64,000 nucleotides of DNA from contig JAHBVR010000002.1 of the NCBI GenBank assembly GCA_019637395.1, positions 462,063 through 526,062 of the forward strand, in the 5' to 3' direction. The notes below the pieces were generated by a model, which saw only the letters and a program-made list of their open reading frames with translations, was not told the DNA's origin and searched no databases. A program made the position numbers and the translations under genes. This stretch comes from Vulcanimicrobiota bacterium. Lineage in GTDB: Bacteria; Vulcanimicrobiota; Xenobia; Xenobiales; JADMJV01. Positions 15,815-23,759 of this stretch are shown here, one piece after another (within the stretch, counting starts at the first letter, position 1; each line of letters opens with the position of its first letter).

Positions 15815-17719
15815 ATGAAGGCCGGCATCCGTCTCTACAAAGACTACATTTCCGAGGACTACAACAGCCTGCGCCAGTCGCGCTGCATGTTCGCTCCCAC
15901 CTGCTCGTCCTATGCCCAGGAGTCGATCGCCAAACACGGACCCATCCATGGCCTCAGAGACGGCTTTGAACACCTGGGCCAGTGCAACACCAAACACCAC
16001 GCCGAGCAACTCTCGGCCTTCCTGGGGACTCTGGGCCAACCCGGCCCCATGGACAAACTCACCTTCGAAACCCCTGAAGTCGAGGCCCGGCTCCGCCAGC
16101 TCGAAGGCCAGGTGGAAGAACTGGCTCAACAGGCTCAAAAGGGCCCCACTCCCCAACTGCAGGCCCAATTCGGGCACGTGGTGGCCGACATGCAACAAAA
16201 TCTGCATGTGGCTACCATCCAGCACCCCGGGAAAGAGCCCGAAGGCTTCCACATCAGCGCCTCCACCGCCATGGCTCCGTTGCGCCCGCTGCAAGACCGC
16301 AACTGGCTGCAAACCGGCATCGCCAGCCTGGCCGGAGCCACCCTGGCCACCATCGGCGCCGCCGCCGGCGGTCTCTTTCTGCTGGCCATCGGCCAGAGCT
16401 TCAAAGACGGTGTCACCCAGGGTTTTAACGCCGGCAAAATCCTGGGACGTAACCTGGCTGACAGAGTCACCGGAGTGGATAAACTACCCAACCAGCGCCA
16501 GCCTCTCGAGCCGCTCGCGAACACGAAAAAAGCCCCAAACGAAGTCATTCCCGGCTCCTGGAAGCTCTTGGCCCTGGTCGACGCCACCTCGGCCGACCTG
16601 GAGCCCCAAAGGACCCGTAAGTTCCTCGATGTCCAGCAACCCGGCGTTACCGCCCAGATCCGGCGTGTCGGCCACACTCCCGGTCATCTCCAGGCCAAGG
16701 GCATCGCTCAACTGGCCGGCGCCGGCGGCATCGTGGCCGCTTCCGTTGGCTTGAACCTGCTGCTGGGCGCTTCCGGCTGGGGCCTGGCCCTGGGCGCTGC
16801 CGGCAGCCTGATCACGGCCGGCAGCCTGGCCAGCCGCGGCCTGGGCAACCTGCACCTGGCCAAAACCCAGGGCCAGATCCACCAGGAGCCCGCCTGGACG
16901 GGTACCCGCACCTGGGCCCATCAGCAAACTGTTCAAACAAACGGCCACGCTCCCCAGACCCCGGAGCAAATCGAACAACTCATGCCCGGGGCCGAGAAAA
17001 CCATCCTCAATTTGGACGGCCATGGTAAAGACAACCGCACCGTCGGCGGACTCACTCTCGACAAGCTGCCCAAAAGCGAGGCGGTTGTCTTAGAAGCCTG
17101 CCACACCGCCGACCTGGACAACCTCAGAAACCTGGCCGACAAAGCCGCGGCGGCCGTGGTCAGCCAGGACTCCATGTGGGAAGCCGGCCTGCCCTGGTCC
17201 TATATGCTGCCCCGCCTGGATGAAATGGGCGCCGACGGCCGCTCCTGGGCCACCTCGGTGGTGCAGCGCCACGGCGGCAATGAATACGTGCCTACCCTGA
17301 GCGCCATCGATCTCCACAAAATCGAAGATCTGGGAAAATCCGTCGACCGACTCCGGGAAAAACTGCAGCACGCCTACAAAAACGGGCACAAACGCGAAAT
17401 TCAGCGGGCCCGGGACATGACCACCAAATTCTCGCGCCTGGGTCAGCAGACCCACAATCCCGCCCAGTGGATCTTCAAAGCCACCGAACTCCAGCGCGAC
17501 GGCGACCTGGGCAGTTGGCTGGCCAACCTGGAGCGCAGTTGCTCCGATCCCGAAGTTATCCAGGCCGCCCACCAGGCCCGCCAGTTGCTCCAAGAAACGG
17601 TGCTGGCCAACCGGTTTCACAATAAACCCACCAGCGGCCTCTCCATCGAGCTTCCCGAATTCAATCCGCTGCTTCAGGCGGTGGGCCGGCTGGCCGATTT
17701 GATGGGCAAGTTAGTGTGA
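15815..17719 (+). CDS. Fusion: YidD-like domain, membrane segments, caspase-fold peptidase domain
   Basis: A 634-aa protein. Residues 1-60 match the YidD membrane-insertion factor family: IRLYKDYIS, C24, PTC30SSYAQESIAKHG and GLRDGFEHLGQC57. YidD is normally a stand-alone protein of about 70-100 aa. Hydrophobic Gly/Ala-rich stretches lie at about 167-195 and 290-340. Residues about 385-480 carry a caspase/CHAT-like dyad, H403 in LNLDGHGKDN and C429 in AVVLEACHTAD; the 26-residue gap is short for this fold. The last 150 residues are helical. The role is inferred: a membrane-associated protease linked to envelope insertion. It starts after a terminator and has no clear ribosome site. Confidence 0.7.
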   Translation: MKAGIRLYKDYISEDYNSLRQSRCMFAPTCSSYAQESIAKHGPIHGLRDGFEHLGQCNTKHHAEQLSAFLGTLGQPGPMDKLTFETPEVEARLRQLEGQVEELAQQAQKGPTPQLQAQFGHVVADMQQNLHVATIQHPGKEPEGFHISASTAMAPLRPLQDRNWLQTGIASLAGATLATIGAAAGGLFLLAIGQSFKDGVTQGFNAGKILGRNLADRVTGVDKLPNQRQPLEPLANTKKAPNEVIPGSWKLLALVDATSADLEPQRTRKFLDVQQPGVTAQIRRVGHTPGHLQAKGIAQLAGAGGIVAASVGLNLLLGASGWGLALGAAGSLITAGSLASRGLGNLHLAKTQGQIHQEPAWTGTRTWAHQQTVQTNGHAPQTPEQIEQLMPGAEKTILNLDGHGKDNRTVGGLTLDKLPKSEAVVLEACHTADLDNLRNLADKAAAAVVSQDSMWEAGLPWSYMLPRLDEMGADGRSWATSVVQRHGGNEYVPTLSAIDLHKIEDLGKSVDRLREKLQHAYKNGHKREIQRARDMTTKFSRLGQQTHNPAQWIFKATELQRDGDLGSWLANLERSCSDPEVIQAAHQARQLLQETVLANRFHNKPTSGLSIELPEFNPLLQAVGRLADLMGKLV

Positions 17720-17735
17720 AACAGCGGAACGGAGG

Positions 17736-18644
17736 TTATGCCCCCCAGTATAGGAACAGCAAGACTTCCACTAACAGCACCAGCAACACCCCGAAGGTAC
17801 CCGCCCGCTCCAGCCACGCCGGCTGTCCTTCCGCCGGCTGCAGCCAGAAATTCAAGGCCGACGTCAAGCGCGGCATCACCACCCAGGTCAGCAGACTACA
17901 GCTCAATACATTATCGCGCAGCACCGCCACCGGCAACGGGTTGCGCCAGGAAACCAGCTGCGGATCCACATAGCGCATGGTCAGCATCACGATCGGGTAG
18001 ATCGCGATCAACACCGAGAGCATCTGCTTCCAACCGGGGGGGCGGCCCTGATTCTGCGCCACCACCTCGAACCAACCGCCGAAATCCAACACCAGCCGGC
18101 GCTGGCCGTGCAGGGCCGTTTCGATCTTCTTGAGCATGGCCAGGCGCTCCGGCGAAACCATAAAGGCGTCCGCGTGTTCCTGGCAATCAAAGCGCACCGC
18201 GATGGTCCAGTCGTTGCCCAGTTCCCTATACTCGGTGCCCAGATAGCCGGGGGAGGCCTTCTGTACCTCCAGAAACTCGAGCTGCCAGGCTCGAAACCGC
18301 TCCGCCGATTCGGGTGGCACCCGGGTCGAGACCATCAAGGTCACCGGCCGCGCCGAACTTCCCGGCCCGCACACCACCTCCTGATGAGGCGATAGGGGCG
18401 CCCCCCTGGCATACAACTCGCGCCGCCGCGGACTCTCTAACCAGGCCTGCAATCCCTCGTCGGATTGAAAGCGCAGTACTAACACCCAGCGGTCCTGCAG
18501 GCCGGGAACTTGCGGAAATTCTTCGGAATCTCGAAAACCAGGCAGCGCGCGGGCCGCCGCCACCACCTCGCGCTGCCACTCCCGCATGAATTCCAGGTCC
18601 CCTTGCGGCTGCAGCGAGTAAATTACATTGGCTAACCCTTGCAT
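17736..18644 (-). CDS. Membrane-anchored protein with two ABM (antibiotic biosynthesis monooxygenase-like) domains
   Basis: A 302-aa protein. Two ferredoxin-like ABM repeats occupy residues 1-90 (YSLQPQGDLEFMREWQREVV, then RWVLVLRFQSDEGLQAWLES) and about 98-190 (TLMVSTRVPPESAERFRAWQ, then TIAVRFDCQEHADAFMVSPE). A C-terminal membrane region of three helices follows (MLSVLIAIYPIVMLTM, NVLSCSLLTWVVMPRL, GVLLVLLVEVLLFLYW). Some ABM proteins are oxygenases or haem-degrading enzymes; this tandem-plus-membrane form is widespread but uncharacterised. GAGG 6 nt before ATG supports the start. It converges with the YidD fusion, 16 bp apart. Confidence 0.8.
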   Translation of the reverse strand: MQGLANVIYSLQPQGDLEFMREWQREVVAAARALPGFRDSEEFPQVPGLQDRWVLVLRFQSDEGLQAWLESPRRRELYARGAPLSPHQEVVCGPGSSARPVTLMVSTRVPPESAERFRAWQLEFLEVQKASPGYLGTEYRELGNDWTIAVRFDCQEHADAFMVSPERLAMLKKIETALHGQRRLVLDFGGWFEVVAQNQGRPPGWKQMLSVLIAIYPIVMLTMRYVDPQLVSWRNPLPVAVLRDNVLSCSLLTWVVMPRLTSALNFWLQPAEGQPAWLERAGTFGVLLVLLVEVLLFLYWGA

Positions 18645-18725
18645 CGGAGCCTCGTTCGCCTTTTATGCACGGAATTCCCCGATTTATCCAGGAAGGAATC
18701 GCCATGATCCCGAACCGCCGACCCC

Positions 18726-20015
18726 GTGTCGGAGTCTGCGATCAAGAGCCCGGACGAGGTGGCCAGGAATGCCAACCGACTGATCCTGGATGGAGACGTC
18801 GGGGGCGCTCTGGGGTTATTGAAGTCTCATTTGCTGCAGGATCCCTTAGAAAGCAAGCTCACCGATCTGGTGGACAGCCTGCTCGAGGGAGCCGCCTTGA
18901 TCGAGTTTTATCGCGATCTCCAGAAGTCGGCGCCGGATGACTGGCGACTGGTAATGGTGCTGGCCGCCGCCTATTCCCGCAGTGGCAAGGATTCGCTGGC
19001 GGTGGTGCAACTGCAAAAGCTGCTGCGCACCGACAGTGATCACCCCGAGGTATGGATGGCTCTGGCCCAGTGCTACCGGCGGCTGGACAAAGCCGAACTG
19101 GCTCTGCGCGCCCTCAACAGCCTGATCGATCTGCAACCCCAATATCCGCAAGCCCACGTCACCCGGCTGCTCTACCTGCTGGAATCGGGAGATTTGGAAG
19201 AAGCCACGGCTGCTTCGGTCTTCAGCCTGGAAGTCAAAGCTCTGCCGCCCGAGCTGCTCAGCTGGCTGGATAAAGTTAACCTCTACCTGGAGCAGGGCTT
19301 GAAACCGCCGGCCGCTCTGCTGGAGGAACAGGAGGAGCGGGCTCAGCCCGAGCCCGAGCCGGCTCCCTCCGCCCAGCCTCAACGAACCAGCAACCAGCAA
19401 CTCTCGCAACGCGAGAAGACCCAGCAGTTGCTTTCTTTCACCAACATGCTTGCGATCATGGTCAAAGGCGGACTCTCGTTCGGCCGCATTTTCGGCATCC
19501 TGGCTTCCAAGCAGTGCAGCCTCACCGGTTCCGTCATCAAAGATTTGGAAAAATCGGTGATGCGCGACGGAGAACCCCTCTCCAAAGCCCTGGCCCACCA
19601 TCCTGAGATCTTTTCCGACCAGTACCTGGCGCTGGTGGAAATGGGCGAGTCCACCAATCTGAGCCGCTGTCTCGACCGCCTCTGCGAACAGCTCAAGCTC
19701 GAATACCTGCGCAGCGAGCCCAAAGACGACTCGCGCCCGGCCCTGATTCTCTCCTGCCGCAACCTGGTGGACGCTCTGGAAGCCAGTGGCTCCGAGATTC
19801 AGGCCCTGGGCTGGGCGGTGCGCGCTTGCGCCGACGACAAAATCCGCGCCGCCATGCAAGAGCTGGAAAAGCAAGTGAGTTCCGGCATCCGCCTGGCTGA
19901 ATGCAAATTTCCCCCCATCTTCACGCCCCTCATCACCAGTCTGCTGGTCGCCCACGACGCGGTCGGCACCACCCCCAATGCCTTCAAAGATCTTGCGAGG
20001 TTGCTGACCCGATGA
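18726..20015 (+). CDS. TPR protein with C-terminal GspF-like (T2SSF) domains lacking membrane helices
   Basis: A 429-aa protein. The N-terminal half has TPR units (residues about 60-160). A Pro/Glu linker (about 200-225) leads to a T2SSF-like repeat (about 236-320: QQLLSFTNMLAIMVKGG, DGEPLSKALAHHPEIF, YLALVEMGESTNLSRCLDRL) and a weaker second repeat (about 335-429). GspF, PilC and TadC carry a membrane helix after each repeat; none is evident here. It could be a soluble derivative of a secretion platform protein. A strong AGGAAGG precedes ATG 18704, which is one base out of frame with this reading frame, so the true N-terminus is uncertain. It overlaps the next gene by 4 bp. Confidence 0.75.
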   Translation: MSESAIKSPDEVARNANRLILDGDVGGALGLLKSHLLQDPLESKLTDLVDSLLEGAALIEFYRDLQKSAPDDWRLVMVLAAAYSRSGKDSLAVVQLQKLLRTDSDHPEVWMALAQCYRRLDKAELALRALNSLIDLQPQYPQAHVTRLLYLLESGDLEEATAASVFSLEVKALPPELLSWLDKVNLYLEQGLKPPAALLEEQEERAQPEPEPAPSAQPQRTSNQQLSQREKTQQLLSFTNMLAIMVKGGLSFGRIFGILASKQCSLTGSVIKDLEKSVMRDGEPLSKALAHHPEIFSDQYLALVEMGESTNLSRCLDRLCEQLKLEYLRSEPKDDSRPALILSCRNLVDALEASGSEIQALGWAVRACADDKIRAAMQELEKQVSSGIRLAECKFPPIFTPLITSLLVAHDAVGTTPNAFKDLARLLTR

Positions 20016-21175
20016 AAAAAATCGCCTTCGCCGCCCTGCTTCTCAGCACGGCTTACTGCCAGTCGCTCAACGGTAAGAACTGCATTGTGCTCATCAGCAC
20101 TCCGGCCAGCAAAGCGCGCATCGAAAAGCTGGCCGACGCCGTGGTGGAACTGCGCGGCCGGGCTCGATTGAGCCGTGAGCAATTGCCGCTGGCCGTTATC
20201 GACCAGGCCACTCCGGCCCATGCTCCGGCCATCAAGCGGCTCGGTTTTGAAGCCGCCGACCTGCCGGTGGCCACCACCGGCACCATCGACCGCAGCGGAC
20301 TGCCCTTGAGCGCCAATATCAATCGCCCGCCACTCAGCATCGACCCCAAAACCGTCGCCTACTACCTGCTGGCCGAGTGGGGCCGGCGCGAAAAGAAGCC
20401 CCCCAACCTTCCCACCTTTCCTTACACCCCTCTGAGCGGTGACCAGGCCAGGGCGGAAGGGGACTACGTGGCCATCCCGGCGGGGAAGTTTTGGCGCGGC
20501 TGCTGTGACGGCGAACTGGACGAGTTCCCGCCTACTCCCGTAGAGGTGGGGGCCTTCAGCATTGGCAAGCGGGAAGTGACGGTGGAGCAGTTCGGCCGCT
20601 TCGTGGCAGCCACCGCCTACAAGACCAGGGCCGAAGAAGACGGCTACGGCTGGTGCCTGAGGAACGGCGAGTGGGATAAAGTAAGCGGTGCTAACTGGCG
20701 TAACCCCGGCGGGCAGGATAAGCCTGCTGCGCCGGACGCCCCCGTGTCCCAGGTCACCAAAGGCGACGCCCAGGCCTATTGCGACTGGGCCAAAGTCCGC
20801 TTGCCCAGCGAGGACGAATGGGAAAAGGCGGCTCGTGGCCGCAATGGACGCCGTTACCCCTGGGGCGACAGGTGGCAGGCCAGCGGCCGAAGCGAAGCCG
20901 CCAGCCCTTACGGCTGTCTGGCCATGGGTGGGGGAGTGCGCGAATGGACCGATTCGCCCTTTCGTCTCTACCACCCCGACGTGGTCATCAAAGAGCCCAA
21001 AGCTGGCCGCTTCATGGTCCGCGGTGGAGCGGAAAGCGACAACGCGCGCGAATGCCGCGCCACCTATCGTTTCACCGCCTTACCCGAAGCGCGCAGCGAT
21101 CAAATGGGCTTTCGCGTGGTGCTCTCCAAAGACACCCGCCTCGGTCGCTCGGACGGAGACGGCTCTTCTACCTGA
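20012..21175 (+). CDS. Exported FGE-sulfatase (SUMF1-fold) domain protein
   Basis: A 387-aa protein with signal peptide MKKIAFAALLLSTAYC. Residues about 150-385 form a formylglycine-generating-enzyme-like domain: YVAIPAGKFWRG, FSIGKREVTVEQFGRFVAAT, PVSQVTKGDAQAYCDWAKVR, LPSEDEWEKAARG, YPWGD, VREWTDS, VRGGA and MGFRVVL. The catalytic Cys pair of true formylglycine-generating enzyme is not apparent (only ECRATYR remains), so a structural, sensory or carbohydrate-binding role is more likely. It is coupled (ATGA) to the TPR/GspF-like gene and so shares its process. Confidence 0.85.
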   Translation: MKKIAFAALLLSTAYCQSLNGKNCIVLISTPASKARIEKLADAVVELRGRARLSREQLPLAVIDQATPAHAPAIKRLGFEAADLPVATTGTIDRSGLPLSANINRPPLSIDPKTVAYYLLAEWGRREKKPPNLPTFPYTPLSGDQARAEGDYVAIPAGKFWRGCCDGELDEFPPTPVEVGAFSIGKREVTVEQFGRFVAATAYKTRAEEDGYGWCLRNGEWDKVSGANWRNPGGQDKPAAPDAPVSQVTKGDAQAYCDWAKVRLPSEDEWEKAARGRNGRRYPWGDRWQASGRSEAASPYGCLAMGGGVREWTDSPFRLYHPDVVIKEPKAGRFMVRGGAESDNARECRATYRFTALPEARSDQMGFRVVLSKDTRLGRSDGDGSST

Positions 21176-21221
21176 AGCAGCTCTTTCAAGCGCGTCCTGT
21201 GGGGCCCTGTAGATATCCTCC

Positions 21222-23318
21222 TCACTGGCCCGGCTGCTTGTCGGCCGCTTCCATCTGAAGCAGGGCTGATATCTGCCGCTTGCGATTGGGCCGTTTGCCC
21301 AGAAGCTGATCCCCGGAGGCCTCGACCGGAAGGCGGGAGTGCTCTTTGGAGGACTTGTCGGGAACGGGCGGCGGCGACGAGGGAAGTTCCTGAAGCTCAT
21401 CGTTCACGTCGATCTGAAGCAGGTCTGACATCCGCCGCTTGCGGTTGGGCCGGTTGCCCAGGGGGCGGTCCCACTTCTTGGAGTATTCTTTTTCGCTGAG
21501 AGCCAGTTCCGATTCGGCGCCCTTCCTGAGGATGTCGGCCGACAGGCGCTGCTTGGTCGCCTCCTCGAGTAGCTGCTTATACCGTTCCGCCTCGGCCTGA
21601 AGTCGGGCAATCTCCCTTTCCGATTCCGGATCTTTGGTCTTCTGGTTGATCTTGGCCTGGGCCGCCTCGGCCTGGCGTTCGGCCGTCTGCTGGCGAGTTT
21701 CGGCTTCGCTCACGGCTAGCTTGGCTGCCTCGGAACGGGCCTCAGAGGCCTGTGTGAGTTGCCGGGCGATGCGCAGCTCATCGCGGGCCTGGTCCAGTTC
21801 CTTCTGCAGCTTGAGGGCTGCTTCGTTGCCTTTGAGGGCTTCATTGGCCTTGACTTCAAGCAGGGCCATGCGCTTCTGCAGTTCCTGGTTCTCGGCTTCC
21901 ACCTGCTGGCGCCGGGCCTCTTCCGATTTGGCTTTCTCGGCCAGCATGGCGGCCTGGCTCTCGGCTGCTTCCGCCCGCGCTTTGGCCGCGTCCTGCGATT
22001 TGCCGGCCTGCTCCAGCGCCAGGGCTCGCTTCTCGGCCTCGTCCCTCTTCTTTTTGGCTGCTTCGCCGCGCGCCTCCGACTCGTTCAAGGCCGTGCTCAC
22101 CCTGGCCAGCTCCTGGCGAGCTTTTTCCAGTTCGGTTTTCATCTGATCATGCGAAACGGAAGACTGAGCCACCCCGGCCTGGCGTTCCAATTCTAGAAGA
22201 GCCGCCCGCTTCTCCAGGGCTTTATTCTGAATCTCCAGTTCGTAGCGCTTGGCTTCGGCGATGGCCGCTTTCTCCTCGGCGGCGATAGCTTTGCCTTCAG
22301 CCAGTTTTTTGGCGGCCTCGGCCGCCTCGGCCTTGGCTTTTTCGCTCTCGGCTTTGATGCGCTCGGCCGCCAGGCGCTTTTCCAGGGCCGCCCCATCGGG
22401 GGTGCCGGCGCCCAGCAGCACATTGCTGGGAGCGGCCGAGGCCAGAATCCATTGATCGGTGCCGGGACCTTCATAGCGCAACATGGGCGTCTGGGGGGCC
22501 GTCTCGTGGCGGAAGGTCGAGTCTTTTACTTCCTTGCGGATGTAGTTGTTGATGCTTTGCAGAGTGATCTTGCCATTGGCCTCGGCGGATTTGCTCAGCG
22601 CTTCGACCAGGTAATAAGTGAAGTAACCGTGCTTCTTCTCCTCCGACTCCCAGGAACGTTCGCCTACGCTGCAGGCGAACAAGGTGGCCAGATTGCGTCC
22701 CTGATTGCCGGGAGCGGTGGGGGTATTGGTGGCGCCGGCGCTATTGAAGACCAGCGACCTGGAAAATTGGTCGTTGAGAGGGTTGCTCGAGTCGCCGCGG
22801 CCGGCGGTAGGATCATTGCGGCAGGCGTCCAGCAGGACCAACGAGTTGCGGGCTTTGGACTGGCCCAGATTCTCATAGACGGTGGAGCCGTTCAACGAGG
22901 TTATCTTCAAAGTGGCGCCGGCGCGCGGGTCGGCCTCCTGGGTCAGCAGATAGGTCTCGTTGTCCTTATTGATGCCGTGGCCGGCAAAATAAAAGATGAT
23001 GGTGTCATCCGGCCCGGCGTTCTGGCGCAGCCAGTCCAGGCGATAGACCACATTGGTCAAGGAGGGGCGATTATTCTCATCGGGAGCGTCGGTGGTGTAG
23101 AGGAAAATGTTCTTCTGCTGAACCTGCATCTTGTCGGCCAGCGTCTTGGCCAGCAGCTTGGCATCCGAGCCGGCGTAGTTGAGTTTGGTGACGCCGCCGC
23201 GCAGATAGTTGTCCACTCCGATGAGCACCGCCCAGGTAGTGCCTTCGGCGCGGGCGCACTGGGTCAGCAGTAAAGTGAGGGTGGTCAGGGAAAGGAGGCG
23301 GCGAGAAGACAGTTTCAT
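21222..23318 (-). CDS. Exported caspase-family (C14) protein with long coiled coil and C-terminal repeats
   Basis: A 698-aa protein. The signal peptide is followed by a caspase p20-like domain (about 27-270) with the catalytic pair H114 (YFAGHG) and C166 (LLDACRN). Residues about 310-600 are a near-continuous coiled coil rich in Ala, Glu, Lys and Arg. The tail carries two copies of a PNRKR-x-x-S-x-LLQ motif. It would act in the periplasm or envelope. It is the last gene of the tpsB-tpsA-LTxxQ-caspase operon, 36 bp after the LTxxQ gene. Cyanobacterial genomes often place CHAT proteases next to TPS haemagglutinins, so maturation or surveillance of TpsA is a fair inference. Confidence 0.85.
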   Translation of the reverse strand: MKLSSRRLLSLTTLTLLLTQCARAEGTTWAVLIGVDNYLRGGVTKLNYAGSDAKLLAKTLADKMQVQQKNIFLYTTDAPDENNRPSLTNVVYRLDWLRQNAGPDDTIIFYFAGHGINKDNETYLLTQEADPRAGATLKITSLNGSTVYENLGQSKARNSLVLLDACRNDPTAGRGDSSNPLNDQFSRSLVFNSAGATNTPTAPGNQGRNLATLFACSVGERSWESEEKKHGYFTYYLVEALSKSAEANGKITLQSINNYIRKEVKDSTFRHETAPQTPMLRYEGPGTDQWILASAAPSNVLLGAGTPDGAALEKRLAAERIKAESEKAKAEAAEAAKKLAEGKAIAAEEKAAIAEAKRYELEIQNKALEKRAALLELERQAGVAQSSVSHDQMKTELEKARQELARVSTALNESEARGEAAKKKRDEAEKRALALEQAGKSQDAAKARAEAAESQAAMLAEKAKSEEARRQQVEAENQELQKRMALLEVKANEALKGNEAALKLQKELDQARDELRIARQLTQASEARSEAAKLAVSEAETRQQTAERQAEAAQAKINQKTKDPESEREIARLQAEAERYKQLLEEATKQRLSADILRKGAESELALSEKEYSKKWDRPLGNRPNRKRRMSDLLQIDVNDELQELPSSPPPVPDKSSKEHSRLPVEASGDQLLGKRPNRKRQISALLQMEAADKQPGQ
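21252..21459 (-). repeat. Imperfect direct repeat encoding PNRKR-x-x-S-x-LLQ
   Basis: Two 49-bp copies at 21252-21300 and 21411-21459 encode LGKRPNRKRQISALLQ and LGNRPNRKRRMSDLLQ at the C-terminus of the caspase-like protein. The basic, short-linear character suggests a docking or cleavage motif. Confidence 0.8.
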
Positions 23319-23354
23319 AAACTACAAATTACGGGAACCCGGGACATCCCCTCC

Positions 23355-23756
23355 TTAGGGCGGGCTCCCGTTGCGAACCTGGATCGCCTTCCAACGTTCG
23401 AATTGCTCGGTCGTCAAGATTTCCTGAATTTTGCGGGCCGTGCTGACGTCCAGCATTTTGGCCTCGACTTCGTTGGCGGCGATTTCCTCGAACTTGGCTC
23501 GAATCTGTGGCAGCGGAGCCCGCGCCCGCAGCAGAGTGTTGACGCCCTTCTGCAGGCTGGCGTTGCGTTCCTGACAGGCAACCAGCTGGCGGCGCAGCTC
23601 GTCCAGGGCCCGGGTGATCCGCCCGCGCTGTTCCTTAGACAGGTTCAGTTCCTTGCTGAAACTCATCACCGTCTGGACCTTGCGCGGTGGATCGCAACGG
23701 CCCGGCCCGCTCAAGCAGAGCAGGCAGGCCGCCAGGCAGAGGAGGCGGCCAGACAC
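23355..23756 (-). CDS. Periplasmic LTxxQ (Spy/CpxP-like) protein
   Basis: A 133-aa protein with signal peptide (MSGRLLCLAACLLCLSG) and an all-helical mature part. FSKELNLSKEQRGRITRALD and ILTTEQFERWKAI are LTxxQ-type motifs, and their spacing fits Spy/CpxP-family periplasmic chaperones. It lies 3 bp after the tpsA stop, so it is co-expressed with the adhesin and could hold TpsA unfolded on its way to TpsB; that is inference. Confidence 0.7.
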   Translation of the reverse strand: MSGRLLCLAACLLCLSGPGRCDPPRKVQTVMSFSKELNLSKEQRGRITRALDELRRQLVACQERNASLQKGVNTLLRARAPLPQIRAKFEEIAANEVEAKMLDVSTARKIQEILTTEQFERWKAIQVRNGSPP

Positions 23757-23759
23757 GGA

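Noticed and set aside
20012..21175. True formylglycine-generating enzyme activating a sulfatase
   Set aside because: The active-site Cys pair is not visible and no sulfatase gene is nearby, so only the fold is claimed.
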